64,000 bases of DNA from Favolaschia claudopus. Its lineage: Eukaryota; Basidiomycota; Agaricomycetes; Agaricales; Mycenaceae. Below are positions 20,691 through 32,225 of the stretch, one piece after another. The stretch spans positions 1,426,001-1,490,000 of the forward strand of contig JAWWNJ010000025.1 in assembly GCA_037176885.1 (NCBI GenBank). Reading direction: 5' to 3'. The notes below the pieces were generated by a model. That model searched no databases. It was not told the DNA's origin and was given only the letters and a program-made list of their open reading frames with translations. Both the position numbers and the translations under genes were made by a program. Positions within the stretch are counted from its first letter, which is position 1. Every line of letters begins with the position of its first letter.

Positions 20691-20945
20691 CACTGGGGGC
20701 AAGCCACTATTTCCGGGCCCCGGAAATGTCCCGGAAATAGGCCGGAAATATAAAATAATCCTGAAATAATCCTATTATTTCCGGACCCCGGAAATAGTCC
20801 GGAAATATAAAATGTTCCTATCATTTTCCCATCATTTCCGGGGTCCGGAAATAGTATATATTCCTATCGTTTCCGTAGAATATTCCTATTATTTCCGGGG
20901 TCCGGAAAATTACTATTTCCGGGGTCCGGAAATAATAGGAAAATA
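20691..20945 (+). repeat. Left terminal inverted repeat
   Basis: 255 bp, the inverted copy of 28828-29082. It is dominated by the palindromic unit ATTTCCGGGGTCCGGAAAT and half units (CCGGAAATA), about eight copies. Such subterminal arrays are typical transposase-binding sites in CACTA elements. Confidence 0.9.
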
Positions 20946-22021
20946 ATGAACCAAACATTCCTTATAAGGCAATAAAAGTGGCCCCATGACCTTCTAGGCT
21001 CCAATGAATCTTGCAATCCTAGGATTTACCCCTAATATGGGAACAATTCATCATATACTTTAAAAGGAAAGATTTTATTCCATTTACAATATGAGCGAGT
21101 CTAGATACAGCTATCCAGCTTCACACCCTTCGATAATGCTCACCTCAATGCACCTTGCTGCTGGCTATTTCAGAAACGGCCCAAACACAGTGAATTTATA
21201 ACAGCTGATAGGCCATAAGGTCTCACCAAGCCATAGTGAGTCGCTTTACAGACAAAATCAAGCACACTCTGCTATATGCCTATCATGCTCAAGGTAATGG
21301 GATATAAATGTTCCTAGCACACTGATCGCAACCTTTTTACTATAAGTAATTGAAGAAGTATTGAATTTGAAGACATCACAGCCTGCATGACACTCGAATT
21401 TGTGCTTGTTTTGGCAAAAGATTCAAGAGAAACAATATCAGACAGGGTTTGAATACATCTATATGAGTAGAGCAAGTAAGATGATTGTTAATGAACAAAA
21501 ACAGAGTAAATGCATTGAAGTTTGACTGCTTGCGTATTTGTGCTTCTGGATTAGGAAGGTAGTGGTTTGTTTTCTGACCAATTTAGAAGGTAGTGGTTTC
21601 CCAATCAGGAATCCTTCTTCAAACCTGACCCAAATGGTCCTGCTTTGAAAGAATGTGTCTTTGTGGTCTTTTGGTACTTGACCAAGGCAGAAAAGACAAA
21701 TGCGGTGTTTTACTGGGTTCATTTAGAACTGGTATAACGGAACTATATTTCAAGCCCTGTCAAGTAACATAAATTTACACCAAGATACAAAAAGCTTGCT
21801 GGTTGAGCAGCAGGTCCAAATTGAAAATGTGCTGGTTGAGCAGCAAAATTCAACTGGCTTCGACCAATGAAATAAACGAAAACATCAAGTAACACAAATA
21901 CATGAACGTGCAACTAGCTTGCTGGTTGAGCAGCAAGTCTGCATTGAGAATGTGCTGGTTGAGCAGCAAGTTCATCTTGTTTTGATTGATGTATTGAAAT
22001 GAACCGTTTAGAGTCCACCAC
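20946..22021. other. Gene-free stretch inside the TIR element
   Basis: No supported gene. The 15-mer GCTGGTTGAGCAGCA occurs four times (starting near 21798, 21831, 21921 and 21953), in two pairs each about 33 bp apart. Confidence 0.5.
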
Positions 22022-25000
22022 CTATGACTTAGAAACATGTAAGTATATGATTGCGACAATTCCCGAGGAGCTGGAAGGGAATACAAAGGAAACCAGTGTT
22101 GAGAACGCCGGTGGAGGTGCAGCTTCCCTTTGTGCTGTCAACAAGGAGACATGATCAGCAGCGGGGTGATGCATATTTGCAAACGGTGCCATTGCATCAG
22201 CCACTCCATCTCCAGCGGACACATATCCGAAGCCCGTCATCAGCGAGTCATCGCCAGAGAACACAAAAGAGGTGTCATAGTTGAACGTGGGATACAATGG
22301 GAAAGCGTGAAGAGCATGTTGAGGAGCCGATGGGAAAAGGAAATCGTGGCAGGGCGGAAGAAGACTGTGTAACCCCAGCACAGATTTTGGATAGGAATTC
22401 GTCGAATTCGGTGGTATTGGCAGGAAGTGAGGCATCGGGTATCACGTCGGGGGAGAGAGAAATGTCCATGGTGATGCCAGTAGGAGCTGTGAAGTCAATG
22501 ATTGATTCCCCGGGAGCCGTACTGGCAGTCGCAACTAAATTATCCTCGTGAGTAACGATACATGGGATAAATCAAAGACATACATCCATCATTTATGTTG
22601 GGTTCCGATGCTAGCAATGTACCTAGTGAGTTCTTGAAAATAATGAAGATAAATCAAGACATACATTTGTCACCGGCATCGGTATGAACTTGGGTAGTCT
22701 TTACCCGCCCACTGGAGAGAGAAGAAACAACGACTGGCTTGGTACTTTTGCGCTGAGTCATCTTATTACTCTTAGCCGCCTTCAACTCAGCCTGAAGCTC
22801 TTTTTCCATTGCCATTGATTCCTTGCGCATGGCTCGACTCGCATCGAGTTTTGCTTGAAGTTCAATGACTTGATCTTCCTGCTCGTGAGCTTCCCGAACC
22901 TTACGAGCTGCACTCGATGCACGACTGTTGTTCCGAACTAGACGGTGATATTGGGTGTTGTTAGTGTTGAGTAGAACCCCAGAATTAGTCAAGATCTCAA
23001 TTTACGGACGGTTTTGTAATCCAGTTTACGTGAACTAGGAATGGTAGTAATAAGAGAGAGACTAATTGGTATATAAATACGAAATGTACCCTTCCATACC
23101 ATCCACAAGCGGAAGATTGATCACTGTTGCCCTGTTTCTCCAAACGTGCATTCCTTTGCCAATATTTGTATTACTGTTGTGCGGTCCCAATGATGGGGCA
23201 AGATGTTGGGTTGAGATTTGATCATGCATTTCGTGATGTATTTACTGCTGAGCTTGTGGCCCCACGAATCTGAACTCCAGTGAGCGAGCGAGAATCACAG
23301 TGGAGAATGCGTACCTGAAATCTTCTTTATCCCCAAATCGGCGACAAACTGAGTGAATTCCACCCCCGCATCATGGGATTTGAGATGCTGAAAGTTTTGG
23401 AGGCACCAAAAATCTGCATCCGATACCATTCCCCTGAAGTCCTTGATTCCGCTGTTGAATTTCAGCTCTCAAGAACGGCGGTGTCGTAAAATCAACTCAC
23501 CAGAGAACGTGAACGGAGCAGAGCTTGACAAAGCATGTCGCAAACTCCGCCGGGTCTTCAGTATAGATGCCGCTGTACTTGGGCTGGTTAGTCTTAAGAA
23601 GAGACCACGATGCGCCCAAGATCTGGGCAGCCTCCATATCAACAATCATCACGAGAAGGTTCCCATATTAACGAAGGTCCTTGCCAGTCACCTGACACTT
23701 GAGCTCACATAGAGTGTCAAAGATCCACTCGAAGGTGTCCGTTGTCTCACAATTGATGTAGACCTGCGCGAGAATAAGTGCTAGATGTAAGGCTCCAGGA
23801 GTGCTCACGAGGGTGACTGTTGAATGTTATCCCTGGCGGGAGTGGAAACTACAAGGAGATGAATGCTCGTGCTCTCAGACCTCTCAAAGACGTAGTTCTC
23901 TTCAATCCTTCAAATACTTGGAGTCGACTGAGATGGTGATCTGCAAAGATCAGTGGAAATAACCATATAAATCAGAGAAATGTAGCCTTGCACCTAGTGC
24001 CTCAAATAGAACCTAGGCAAGGCAAATATCAAACCAAGGAACACCTGTGCCTCTCACAGAGCTGCGGAGTAACTCAACGTCAGCTAGGGAGGCTAAGTGG
24101 GTGATAGTTGGGGATAAAAGTGATAATAAATGTGATCTGAGTACATGTGACTTGTATCTAAAAGAGTAAAGAAAATATGTATATGATACCTTACACTAGA
24201 AATGTGTTGGAAAATTATAGCAGCCAGTACCCGAGGCTCACTGCGTTGAAGGACCTTGTAACAGATAACGAGTTTCCATTCATTCAAATCACGAAGTCGT
24301 TTGAAGGTGGTATCATCTTCAAACGAGTCGACACCAGCATCATAGAGCAGAGCTAACATTGATGTGTAGCACACAAAGATAACGACACCTTTGTCAGGGA
24401 ACTCCTGCCAACGATGATAGTATCTCGCCTCTTTGCCTTTATCGTTGAGGTATAATTGGTTCGCACCTGCGCACAACATCAAATGTGAATGCAAACTTAT
24501 ATCGTCACAGAAATAATCTAACAAAGCCGGGGTGAAAGATGACAACTTTACGAATGGTGTCATCGACTGGAACGAAATATGTCTGTTTACTTAGGCACTT
24601 GTGCTTAACGATTGGCGACTCAACTGACATTTCGTTCACCACATGGGCATACACTAGCCAAAGCAGATCAGCACAATTCAAGTGAATAAACAGAGTGAGC
24701 ATACAACATGATTTTAGTCGTTGTGGCTGTGCCGATAAGATAGATTCTGTTTGTACATAGTTGTTTTCAAGCCTTCTTCCAGCCATATTCGAGGGATTTT
24801 CCCTTTCGAGTGTTCTTCTCGACTTCCGACGCCGTAGCTCCATCGGTCGGGGCTATATCTCCCTCGCAGGAGGCCTGAGCCTCTCCATCGTTCACCTGTG
24901 TGCGGGTGAATTACATTGCTGCATGGTGTGGTGTCATTGCTACAGCTGTCAATGGGAGCTGTTGCCTTGCATTTGCCCTTGAGTTCGAGATCCAAGTAAC

Positions 25001-26270
25001 CATGTTCAACATCTATTGGTAGGGCACAAGTGCAATGGCCGTTGCGGAACAGCGTAGTCCATCCGCTGCATGCAACAAAATGGGTATGTCCACCAGATGG
25101 TCCCTGGCTGATGTTATTCGAATCATCCATGAGATTGGATAGAAACATACATTGGGCTTCTGTTTGAGGAAGTAATACTTAACCGGTGCAGCACCGGCTG
25201 CTACTGTCTTTAGCCGCACATGGATGCTGACAAAGCAGTTTCATGAATCTGAAATAATTTATGAGCAGCATGCGAGAGAAGAAAAACGGAAAAAGATGAG
25301 AATAAAAAAAAAATTGGCGTACAGTGCGAGCAGCCCAGTATCCCCACTGCCATCCTTCCTCTGAGTCTCGCGCTGCGCCTCAAGAAGAATTTCACGGGAA
25401 ACTGTTTCCAAATTGTAACGAACAACGTTGATCAAATTTCGGTCAAGCAGGTCGCAAAAATAGATGCTGCCACAGTCTGCGCGGACTTGGTAGCACTCTA
25501 CGGAATTGGCTCCAGGCTTGAAAGTAACCTGAGCCCGTGAATCACCTTGACTTGAGCTGCCGAGCGAAGATTCAATGTCCTATGCGAGTCAGAAATGAAC
25601 AAAGAATTTGTGGAAATGACCCACCACGTCTTTGAGAAGATTGTCAATGCAACCATTTGCTGCTGCCAGCGGTTCGTCCCAGATTGAGTCGCTGAAGTCG
25701 AGAATATATCCGGTCGGAAACTTCTGTACTGGCCGGCAAGTTGGAATTTGATTGTCGAGATATTTGAGCTGATGTACGCGAGTTGATTTGTGAGTTGTGA
25801 ATTGGTGGGCGATGACGCGGACCTGCGATGAAATGCCGGGGTCAAGCCACTGAGTATCCGAATTGTGAAGCTCCATCGGATCTAAATCATTTGGTTAATT
25901 TGCCAGAGTCAGCGAATTGGAAGGGCAGAATGTCAAAGGAAGGAGGCTCTGTCTTGATGATCAGGATACCACAAAAAAAACAGCTAAGTGTTCACAATGG
26001 AGAATTTGATTGCGTACCACGTCTGTAGACGGCAAACTTTTTCTCAGGTAGTTCCGTAGCGCATTGGGATCAATCCAGGAAGTCTGGACCAACTTGGAAG
26101 GGTTCGAAGTAGCAAATCCCTCACCATACAGCTGAAGAACACGTCAAGGGCGACGGATTAGGGAAGAAATGAGCAGCTCACATAGTCACAGAACCCCATG
26201 AGCTGCTGCAACGACAGCCTGTCAATGAGAGCTGTGTCACCGGCAGCATCCGACGGTGGAATTTAAACTG
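22022..26270 (-). pseudogene. Decayed transposase-like gene inside the TIR element
   Basis: Ordered pieces of one protein family can be read on the minus strand through many introns: LYGEGFATSNPSKLVQTSW (about 26100), PTGYILDFSDSIWDE (25700), HFVACSGWTTLFRNGHC (25050), TYFVPVDDTIRKVVIFHP (24570), GVDSFEDDTTFKRLRDLNEW (24320), GKDLR-stop-YGNLLVM (about 23670) and a coiled-coil tail AMRKESMAMEKELQAELKAA (22850). From memory this is a large Agaricomycete family of putative DDE transposases with a conserved DTTFKR/NEWE block, commonly left as hypothetical. Here the segment between VVIFHP and the DTTFKR block is shortened. A stop replaces a codon before YGNLL, and the Pro/Ser-rich tail near 22300 is frameshifted. 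It is non-functional. Whether this family normally drives these TIRs is inferred from position only. Confidence 0.65.
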
Positions 26271-27112
26271 ACGCGGGGATCAGTCACGTTGTCACAGTCA
26301 CGAAATTTTCCCACCACCAACTAAAACGCGGGAACGTGATAATATACCTCCAAAACTACCTTTATGCATGTAAATTATTATATATCACACAAACAATGCA
26401 CAGGTTCTGCGCAGCGGTCGGGGTCTGGGGTGGAAAACCCCAGCCTTCCGGAAAAGTTCCCCCAAATATTAAATAATTCTACTGGAAGTTGTGTAAAGAT
26501 GTGACAAAAATAAACAAATACATACTCAAAGTAAGTGTAGAAGTCATTATAAGCCGTCAGGCAAAAGGAGGGGGGGTCTGGGGGGAACAACGTTTCCCCC
26601 AGCGATGTGTTGACCAAAAAACTCGACGCGGGGAAGCCGTGGGAAGTTACGGTCACAGTGTGACATTTCCCCGCGTCTGTTTAATCTCCTCCGACGGTGT
26701 TGACACCATCATGGGGGATGAGATGCAGAGAAAAGGGCGCCATGCTCAACGGCGGCTGGGGGTGAATGTGCGGGTTAGAGCAAAGAGGGAGCAAGAGGAA
26801 GAAAAAAAAACAGCAGGCACCATCGCTTACGCTCGGCTGTAACAATTGGGTATGTGTCGGCCTTTGAGTCACTTTTGACACATTCCTTCAAGCACCCAAC
26901 ACATTCCCTCAGAATGTGCCGTGCATTGGTCCATGTGTCGGCTTTCGAACAATGTGCCGTCTGTCCCAATTTGGTGTGTCATGTCGCTTGTTGTATATAC
27001 TCGTTGGGCTTAATGAGGGCTCAGGGGTACAGCCAAAAAATTGAGCACTTTACTCAAACCATTTAGAGACCGGTTTATAAACCGGTGTTTATAAACAAGT
27101 TTACAAACTTGA

Positions 27113-27350
27113 TCAATGAAAATTCAATGGCACCTATACTGTCAAGGTGGCCAGAGATCTCCTTGATTTGTTGGAAAGCATAGTAGTTCTGTTGCTTGCT
27201 ATTAGTGATGTTTAGAAATAGAGGAATTGATGATAAAAGAAAGAAGACAAGAACTAAGAGTGTGTGATGATATTCCCATTGATCATAACTGTTGCATGGT
27301 GGCTGTGCTTAGGGGTCGGTCTACCCCTAAGCACAGCCACCATGCAACAG
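27113..27350. repeat. Direct repeat copy 1 ending in a 28-bp perfect hairpin
   Basis: AGAGATCTCCTTGA, TTGTTGGAAAGCA, AAAAGAAAGAAGACAAGAAC and other blocks recur in the same order at 27955-28170. The unit ends in a perfect inverted repeat at 27289-27350: 28-nt arms beginning CTGTTGCATGGTGGC around a 6-nt loop. Confidence 0.75.
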
Positions 27351-27954
27351 TTTTTGATTAGTGATGTTGTTCACATCAATCAGATTGAAAATTACCTCAT
27401 CTTCTACTTACTAAAAGGACTCAGTCATACCAGATTCGTTGTTACTGGCCTTTACACACTGTTCACAGAATTCCAAGAATTGAGTATATGCACTTCAGAA
27501 CCAGGTTGGCCATAAGTAAAACAACTTGCCAGTCTTTCCCAGAAACAATACCAATCTCAAGGCAACAAACACACCTCCAATCCAAAACCCACTACAGTGT
27601 GAAAACCTTCATGTTGTAGTGTCCTTCCAATGAGCCACAATACTGAAACCTGGCAAGCCAGTACATTGATGTGTTACTCGCAAGGCTCTGCACTAAGTAG
27701 TTAGCAAACTTCACTGCCTATGGTCAGGAAAAGTTTTTGACGGCCCCCACCTCACTGAAAAAGCGCCGGCAGAGGCTGATATTATTAGTTGTCTGTCTTG
27801 GGACGCTCCACAAGATAAATAAAAATAAAAATATGGGGATCAGGTACAACAAAAAGATGGGGTACTTCTGCTTGCTTATATTTTGATGACTTTACAGTTT
27901 CGAGCACTGATAATGAGCAATTGGCTATCATCTCCTCCACTAGCAAGCTGAAGA

Positions 27955-28170
27955 TAACTCAATGGCATTTATGCTGTGAAGGTGACCAGAGATCTCCTTG
28001 ACTTGTTGGAAAGCAGTGGCAGTTCTATTGGTTGCCATTGGCAGCGATATCTAGCAATAGAGGAATGGATAATAAAAGAAAGAAGACAAGAACCAAGAGC
28101 ATGTGATTGATCAGAACTGGTGATGGTGGCTGTGCTTAGGTGTAGGCCTACACCTAAGCACAGCCACTCA
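27955..28170. repeat. Direct repeat copy 2 ending in a 42-nt perfect palindrome
   Basis: Diverged copy of 27113-27350. It ends in a loop-less palindrome at 28126-28167 (arms GTGGCTGTGCTTAGGTGTAGG). The arm core GTGGCTGTGCTTAGG is shared with copy 1, while the centre differs on both sides in a compensating way. Confidence 0.75.
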
Positions 28171-28827
28171 AGGCATTCAGAGAAGCCATCGTGGTAAAAT
28201 CTTCATGTGCTGCATGAAGCTGTTGACCTGCTCAAAAAAATCATCCCTTTTCAGAAGACAAATCAACGATAGAAATTCAGGGATAGCAAAAGGTATATTG
28301 TCTAACATAGATGACATGTTCTATTTTGCTATGGTAAACAGCCTGGAATGGGCCCCTGCTGGAGAAACCTTAGATATATGGTCTGACAAGCTAATATTCT
28401 GAGCAATCAGCTCCGGGCCACTGTCTGCAGTGTTGAGCCCAAGCTGTACAAGGATAGAATGCAGTTGGAATGCTGTTTGTGCCTCCTGAGCATCCTTGCA
28501 CTTAATCACAATAGGAACAGCAGAGTTGAGACGACAATCTAGAGAGGGACTAGAAGTGACATCAATACGGCCCATCAAGCTGACAGCACTCACTAGTGTG
28601 TTGTGACTCCATAATTGGTACCTCCTAGAACTGTATAACGTCCAACTTTGGTTGTGGTAGCTGACATGAGGAAACAAGATGCATAACATTCTCACATCAC
28701 AAGTGTCAAGTGACCACAATCCAATGAATCTTAGATATCAGATCAGGATTCTGACAATGGGGAATCCTAGCAGAAATTGCCTTCTTTGGTAGGTGTTTTA
28801 TTGCCTCTTTGAGTTGTTTGGTCTTTC

Positions 28828-29082
28828 TATTTTCCTATTATTTCCGGACCCCGGAAATAGTAATTTTCCGGACCCCGGAAATAATAGGAATATTCTACGG
28901 AAATGATAGGAATATATACTATTTCCGGACCCCGGAAATGATGGGAAAATGATAGGAACATTTTATATTTCCGGACTATTTCCGGGGTCCGGAAATAATA
29001 GGATTATTTCAGGATTATTTTATATTTCCGGCCTATTTCCGGGACATTTCCGGGGCCCGGAAATAGTGGCTTGCCCCCAGTG
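28828..29082 (-). repeat. Right terminal inverted repeat
   Basis: Inverted copy of 20691-20945, 255 bp, with the same run of ATTTCCGGGGTCCGGAAAT palindromes. The one difference I see is ATCGTTTCC (left) against ATCATTTCC (right). Confidence 0.9.
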
Positions 29083-29262
29083 TCTTTGACGCTGCCGTCT
29101 GGACCGATCTGTGTCGTTGCGCCGCTTTCGATCTGGCGTCACAATGGAGAAAGATGAAGCTGACGATGGGGTATCATAGATTAGGTCTATGTGAGTTCCA
29201 GGGGAGGCAGGAGGAGTGTCCAGCGCAATATACGGTAAATCGCCATCGTTGTCAAAGTGCAT
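29083..29262 (-). pseudogene. KDZ transposase copy A, N-terminal segment
   Basis: Probable start ATG at 29262 (MHFDNDGDLPYIALDTPPAS). It continues through a Ser/Thr-rich region to a basic RKRRNDTDRSRRQRQR and meets the TIR element at the TCT duplication, in frame with 19470-20690. An upstream in-frame ATG at 29367 would overlap the divergent gene at 29345, so the shorter start is preferred. Copy B has a similar Ser/Pro-rich then basic start (SPESPSSSRIVLSQPSQS...RRPVKRARFQ). Confidence 0.7.
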
Positions 29263-29344
29263 CTGTGATTCACAACTTTCGCAGCGACATCCTGCCGCCG
29301 TCTCTCCTCCGCTCGCAAGCCTTGTGACAGAGACGGCATTCAAT

Positions 29345-30532
29345 ATGCCCCCAAGTCGAGAGAGCATCCTCGAGCAGGCTTGTCCTCAATGTCCTACACC
29401 CACCTTGCCTTCGCAGTGCATGCATACTGCTGAGGGCCGAGCATATCTCAAGGCCCAAAAGAGCGCTCACCAACTGGTATGTCTCATTGCCCTTAACGAC
29501 GAAGCCTTTATGAAGAGCCCAAGCTAATCTTGAACAGACTTCAAGCTCGAATGAGGTCTTACCTCCATGGTACCCCTGGGTTATGAATCACAATCTCTCA
29601 CCCACGCGGCAACCGGTACAAGCAGTAGCCAACATGGAAAGTCCTCAATCCCCTAGTCGTGAGTAATACACCAACTCGTTATCGTTGTCGAGATGAATTT
29701 GCCCTAATTTCCTGCCTATAGGTTTCCTAGATAACCCCGGCTCTCGCAACGCTATGCCCAACATTTCCGCTACAGAACCAACTATGAGCGAAGAGACACT
29801 GCCTAGCAACAGGATTAACGATACTTCTGCTCAAGAAAGCTCCGGCACTAGTCGTATGCGAGTCACAAAGAAAAACCAGCTTCATGGAAACGTTGTGGGA
29901 GCAATGCGAGGAGCGAAGAAGTTCGGTACGTGCAGCCCTCTTCTGTCTCAGCCCAATATATTGGATTGTTTTGTAGAAATAACTCGGATGAAACCCCTGC
30001 GTCCTCCCATTGAAAGCCAAGCAGAAGCCAGTGCTCGGTTCTTGCGGAGCGCTTCAGATATCATTGAGCGGGTATATATCATCAAGTTTTTCTTATTCGT
30101 ATTCATTCTAAACCGGCTCTTCAGTGTGAACGTCTATCCAACGAAACTGGGTGTTGGCTGTATTTCAGTACACAGCACGTCTTCGCTCAGAAACCTTTTT
30201 TGCATTATACGTCTCCTCGCCTGCTGAAGGAGGGCAAGAAAGATGCCGAGCAAATTACCAACCACTTCAACAAACTATACGCCAGCCTTATAGCCTGCCG
30301 TAACGAAGACAGCAAGCAGTTGCACAAGCGTCTGGTCTCAGCGGAGGAAGAGAAAAAGGCAGCTACCGATGCCCTTGCAGCTGCTCGCAGTGCCGAACAA
30401 GTTGCTATTCAACAGGCCGAGAGCTCACAGCAACAGCTTGACTTTCAGTCGGAAGAGTTGGCTGCACATCGGTTGGAACTCGAGGCACTCAGAGCCCAGC
30501 TTAAACTTGCTCAACGAAAAGCTCGCGTGTAG
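29345..30532 (+). CDS. Coiled-coil protein divergent from KDZ copy A (319 aa, 5 exons)
   Basis: Exons 29345-29476, 29538-29658, 29722-29925, 29977-30071 and 30125-30532 keep frame to give 319 aa. The N-terminus has a small CxxC (LEQACPQCPTPT). The conserved middle reads RMKPLRPPIESQAEASARF, then, across a phase-0 intron, CERLSNETGCWLYFSTQH. The C-terminal 80 aa are a long coiled coil rich in Glu/Gln/Ala. The gene at 41181-42607 has the same order, including the intron before C-E-x-L-x-x-E-T-x-C-W, and stands in the same divergent position beside KDZ copy B. It is therefore probably a second gene of this KDZ transposon. About 80 bp separate the two start codons, suggesting a shared promoter. 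Function unknown; a transposase partner is possible. Confidence 0.75.
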
Positions 30533-30586
30533 GCACTATGTATCCAATTTGCAGTATATTCAAATAATATACGCACGTTGACTCTA

Positions 30587-31247
30587 CTACACAGTGATGA
30601 AAACTTTCTTTTGAGCAGCAAGGTACTCCGCAATTCGAGCTCGACGATCTGCCCGAGCTTCCTCAAGTGCATTGTCTACAGCAGCCGTTTTTTCTTTACG
30701 CAAACTCTCTTCTCGCTGAATTCGATCTGCGGCAGCTGCTAATCCATACTTTGCAATATGTACCCTGTTAGATTCAAATTAGAGCGTTGAAATGAGATGT
30801 AAGAGATAGTAATTACTCTTGACGGCGGAGACACTGCTTCTGTGCAATGTATTTGGCATTCCTTCGAAGATACGAGACTTGAGAAGGGACACTATGACGA
30901 AGTTGGTTGCACACCTGGACCGATAACGGCTGTCAGACGTTTTCATACGTTCTTTGTATGTTTCCCAACAATTATCCTTCGCTTTTAGATGTTTCCGATA
31001 CCTGATTTCGAGTGAGCAAACAGGAATTGGAGGAAGGCAGCAGCCTACATACTCTGCCATTCGTATTCGAGCTTTTTCCCTGATAATGTCTATGTTTCTG
31101 GAAAGAAGAGAGGTCCAGCTATCCGGCAGACATTGCTCCAGCATACCTCTGGCGATACAAAGCATCTGCCCGACGACGTGCGTCCTGAGCATACTTGGAT
31201 TTGATTTTCGAGATTATACCATTTTCGTCATTGTCGCTGTCTTCCAT
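30587..31247 (-). CDS. Small basic Arg/Lys-rich helical protein, about 6 exons
   Basis: The start is ATG 31247 (MEDSDNDENGIISKIKSKYA). Several introns of about 35-60 nt are inferred. The spliced product reads DARRRADALYRQR, NIDIIREKARIRMAEYR, KHLKAKDNCWETYKERMK, VSYLRRNAKYIAQKQCLRR and ends KKVFITV. The repeated YR-x-R / LRRNA pattern is one I recall from small basic proteins common in Agaricomycete genomes; no function is known to me. It lies tail to tail with the coiled-coil gene, 54 bp apart, and might belong to the same KDZ unit. No counterpart was found beside copy B. Confidence 0.55.
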
Positions 31248-31852
31248 GTTGCTTGGGACTTTCCTTAGGTCAAAGAGGGCTCAGATGAGGTGTAGAGAGC
31301 AATACCTATTGGTTGAAGAAATGAGGTTAGTGATTTGAAGGCGTTCGCTCAGAATTGTAGTGGAAGAAGAAGTATGATCACAAGGAAGACATAACACACC
31401 TTTGGCATTTAACGAGACGAGCATCGGTACACAGGATTCAACCCTAAATTCTCGGAAAAAAATCAGAGACACTGCGATGATCATAGGAATGCAACGCACG
31501 GGTCAAAACTGCGCGAATTGAGCAGTGAGTCAAGCAACAGAGCAAATGATTTCAGATGTTGGCCGTAACGAGTTCACGATAGACCCGTAACGAGTTCACG
31601 ATATCCCTAGCCCAAGTCAGCGGTGTGATCTACCTGCAGATAGCATGTGCAGTGGAAACGTACCGCCATCCAGCAAACTACGCAGCGAGAACCAAGTGCA
31701 TCGTCCCGAGCTCAGAGATGCATGTACCACCTCAGAAACCCTTGTTGATTAGTTCCTGAAGTTGCCTAGCACTTGAAGTTCATGACACCACCGCTGGATA
31801 TGAGCAGTAAAATCCAGCTGCGAGTGGCGGCAGTCGAATATTGCTGCTCTGG

Positions 31853-31879
31853 GAAAACTGTCCACGGTGGACAGTTTTC
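31853..31879. repeat. Perfect 13-bp inverted repeat
   Basis: Arms GAAAACTGTCCAC and GTGGACAGTTTTC around a single G. Confidence 0.8.
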
Positions 31880-32225
31880 GACGCGCCCACGTGTTAATCA
31901 TGTGACCTCTCCGACTGTCAGGAGCACAGAGATATGTGTACCATCTTGAACCCCTTGATTACAAGTTCCTGTAGTTGCCTAGCACTTGAAGCCACAGAGC
32001 CTTGTCGTCGAGAGGAATGGTCGAGAGGAAGGAGCGCAGTGAGATGCGTCAGCCATCAAACTTGTCCTCATTCAGAAGAAATTGATCGGAAACTTGGAAA
32101 TTCTTCACAAGCGGAATAAAGCACTTTGAAAACAATCCAACTTCATAGAATATCTTATGTTTGTTCCTAAAAACCACTCCAACAAGAATTATAGCTTTAC
32201 TGTATCTCTGGAGCAAGATAAAAAC

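Larger units (their letters stand above)
20691..29082. mobile_element. 8.4-kb TIR DNA transposon (CACTG ends, TSD TCT)
   Basis: Ends are CACTGGGGGCAAGCC...GGCTTGCCCCCAGTG, in 255-bp terminal inverted repeats that differ by only one base by eye. TCT flanks both ends (20688-20690 and 29083-29085). A 5'-CACTG start, a 3-bp duplication and repeated subterminal palindromes fit the CACTA/EnSpm style. The only transposase-like gene inside (minus strand, about 26270-22022) is decayed, so this copy is probably moved in trans. It sits in the KDZ copy A coding sequence. With one TCT removed, the frame reads RQRQRTEEIHAI across the site. Near-identical TIRs indicate a recent jump. Confidence 0.88.

Noticed and set aside
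26270..27066. Plus-strand frames rich in charged residues around an A-run near 26800
   Set aside because: No motif, no conserved partner, and borders coincide with simple repeats.
28321..28719. Minus-strand frame of 132 codons inside the TIR element
   Set aside because: No recognisable motif, no link to the decayed transposase, and no splice partners.
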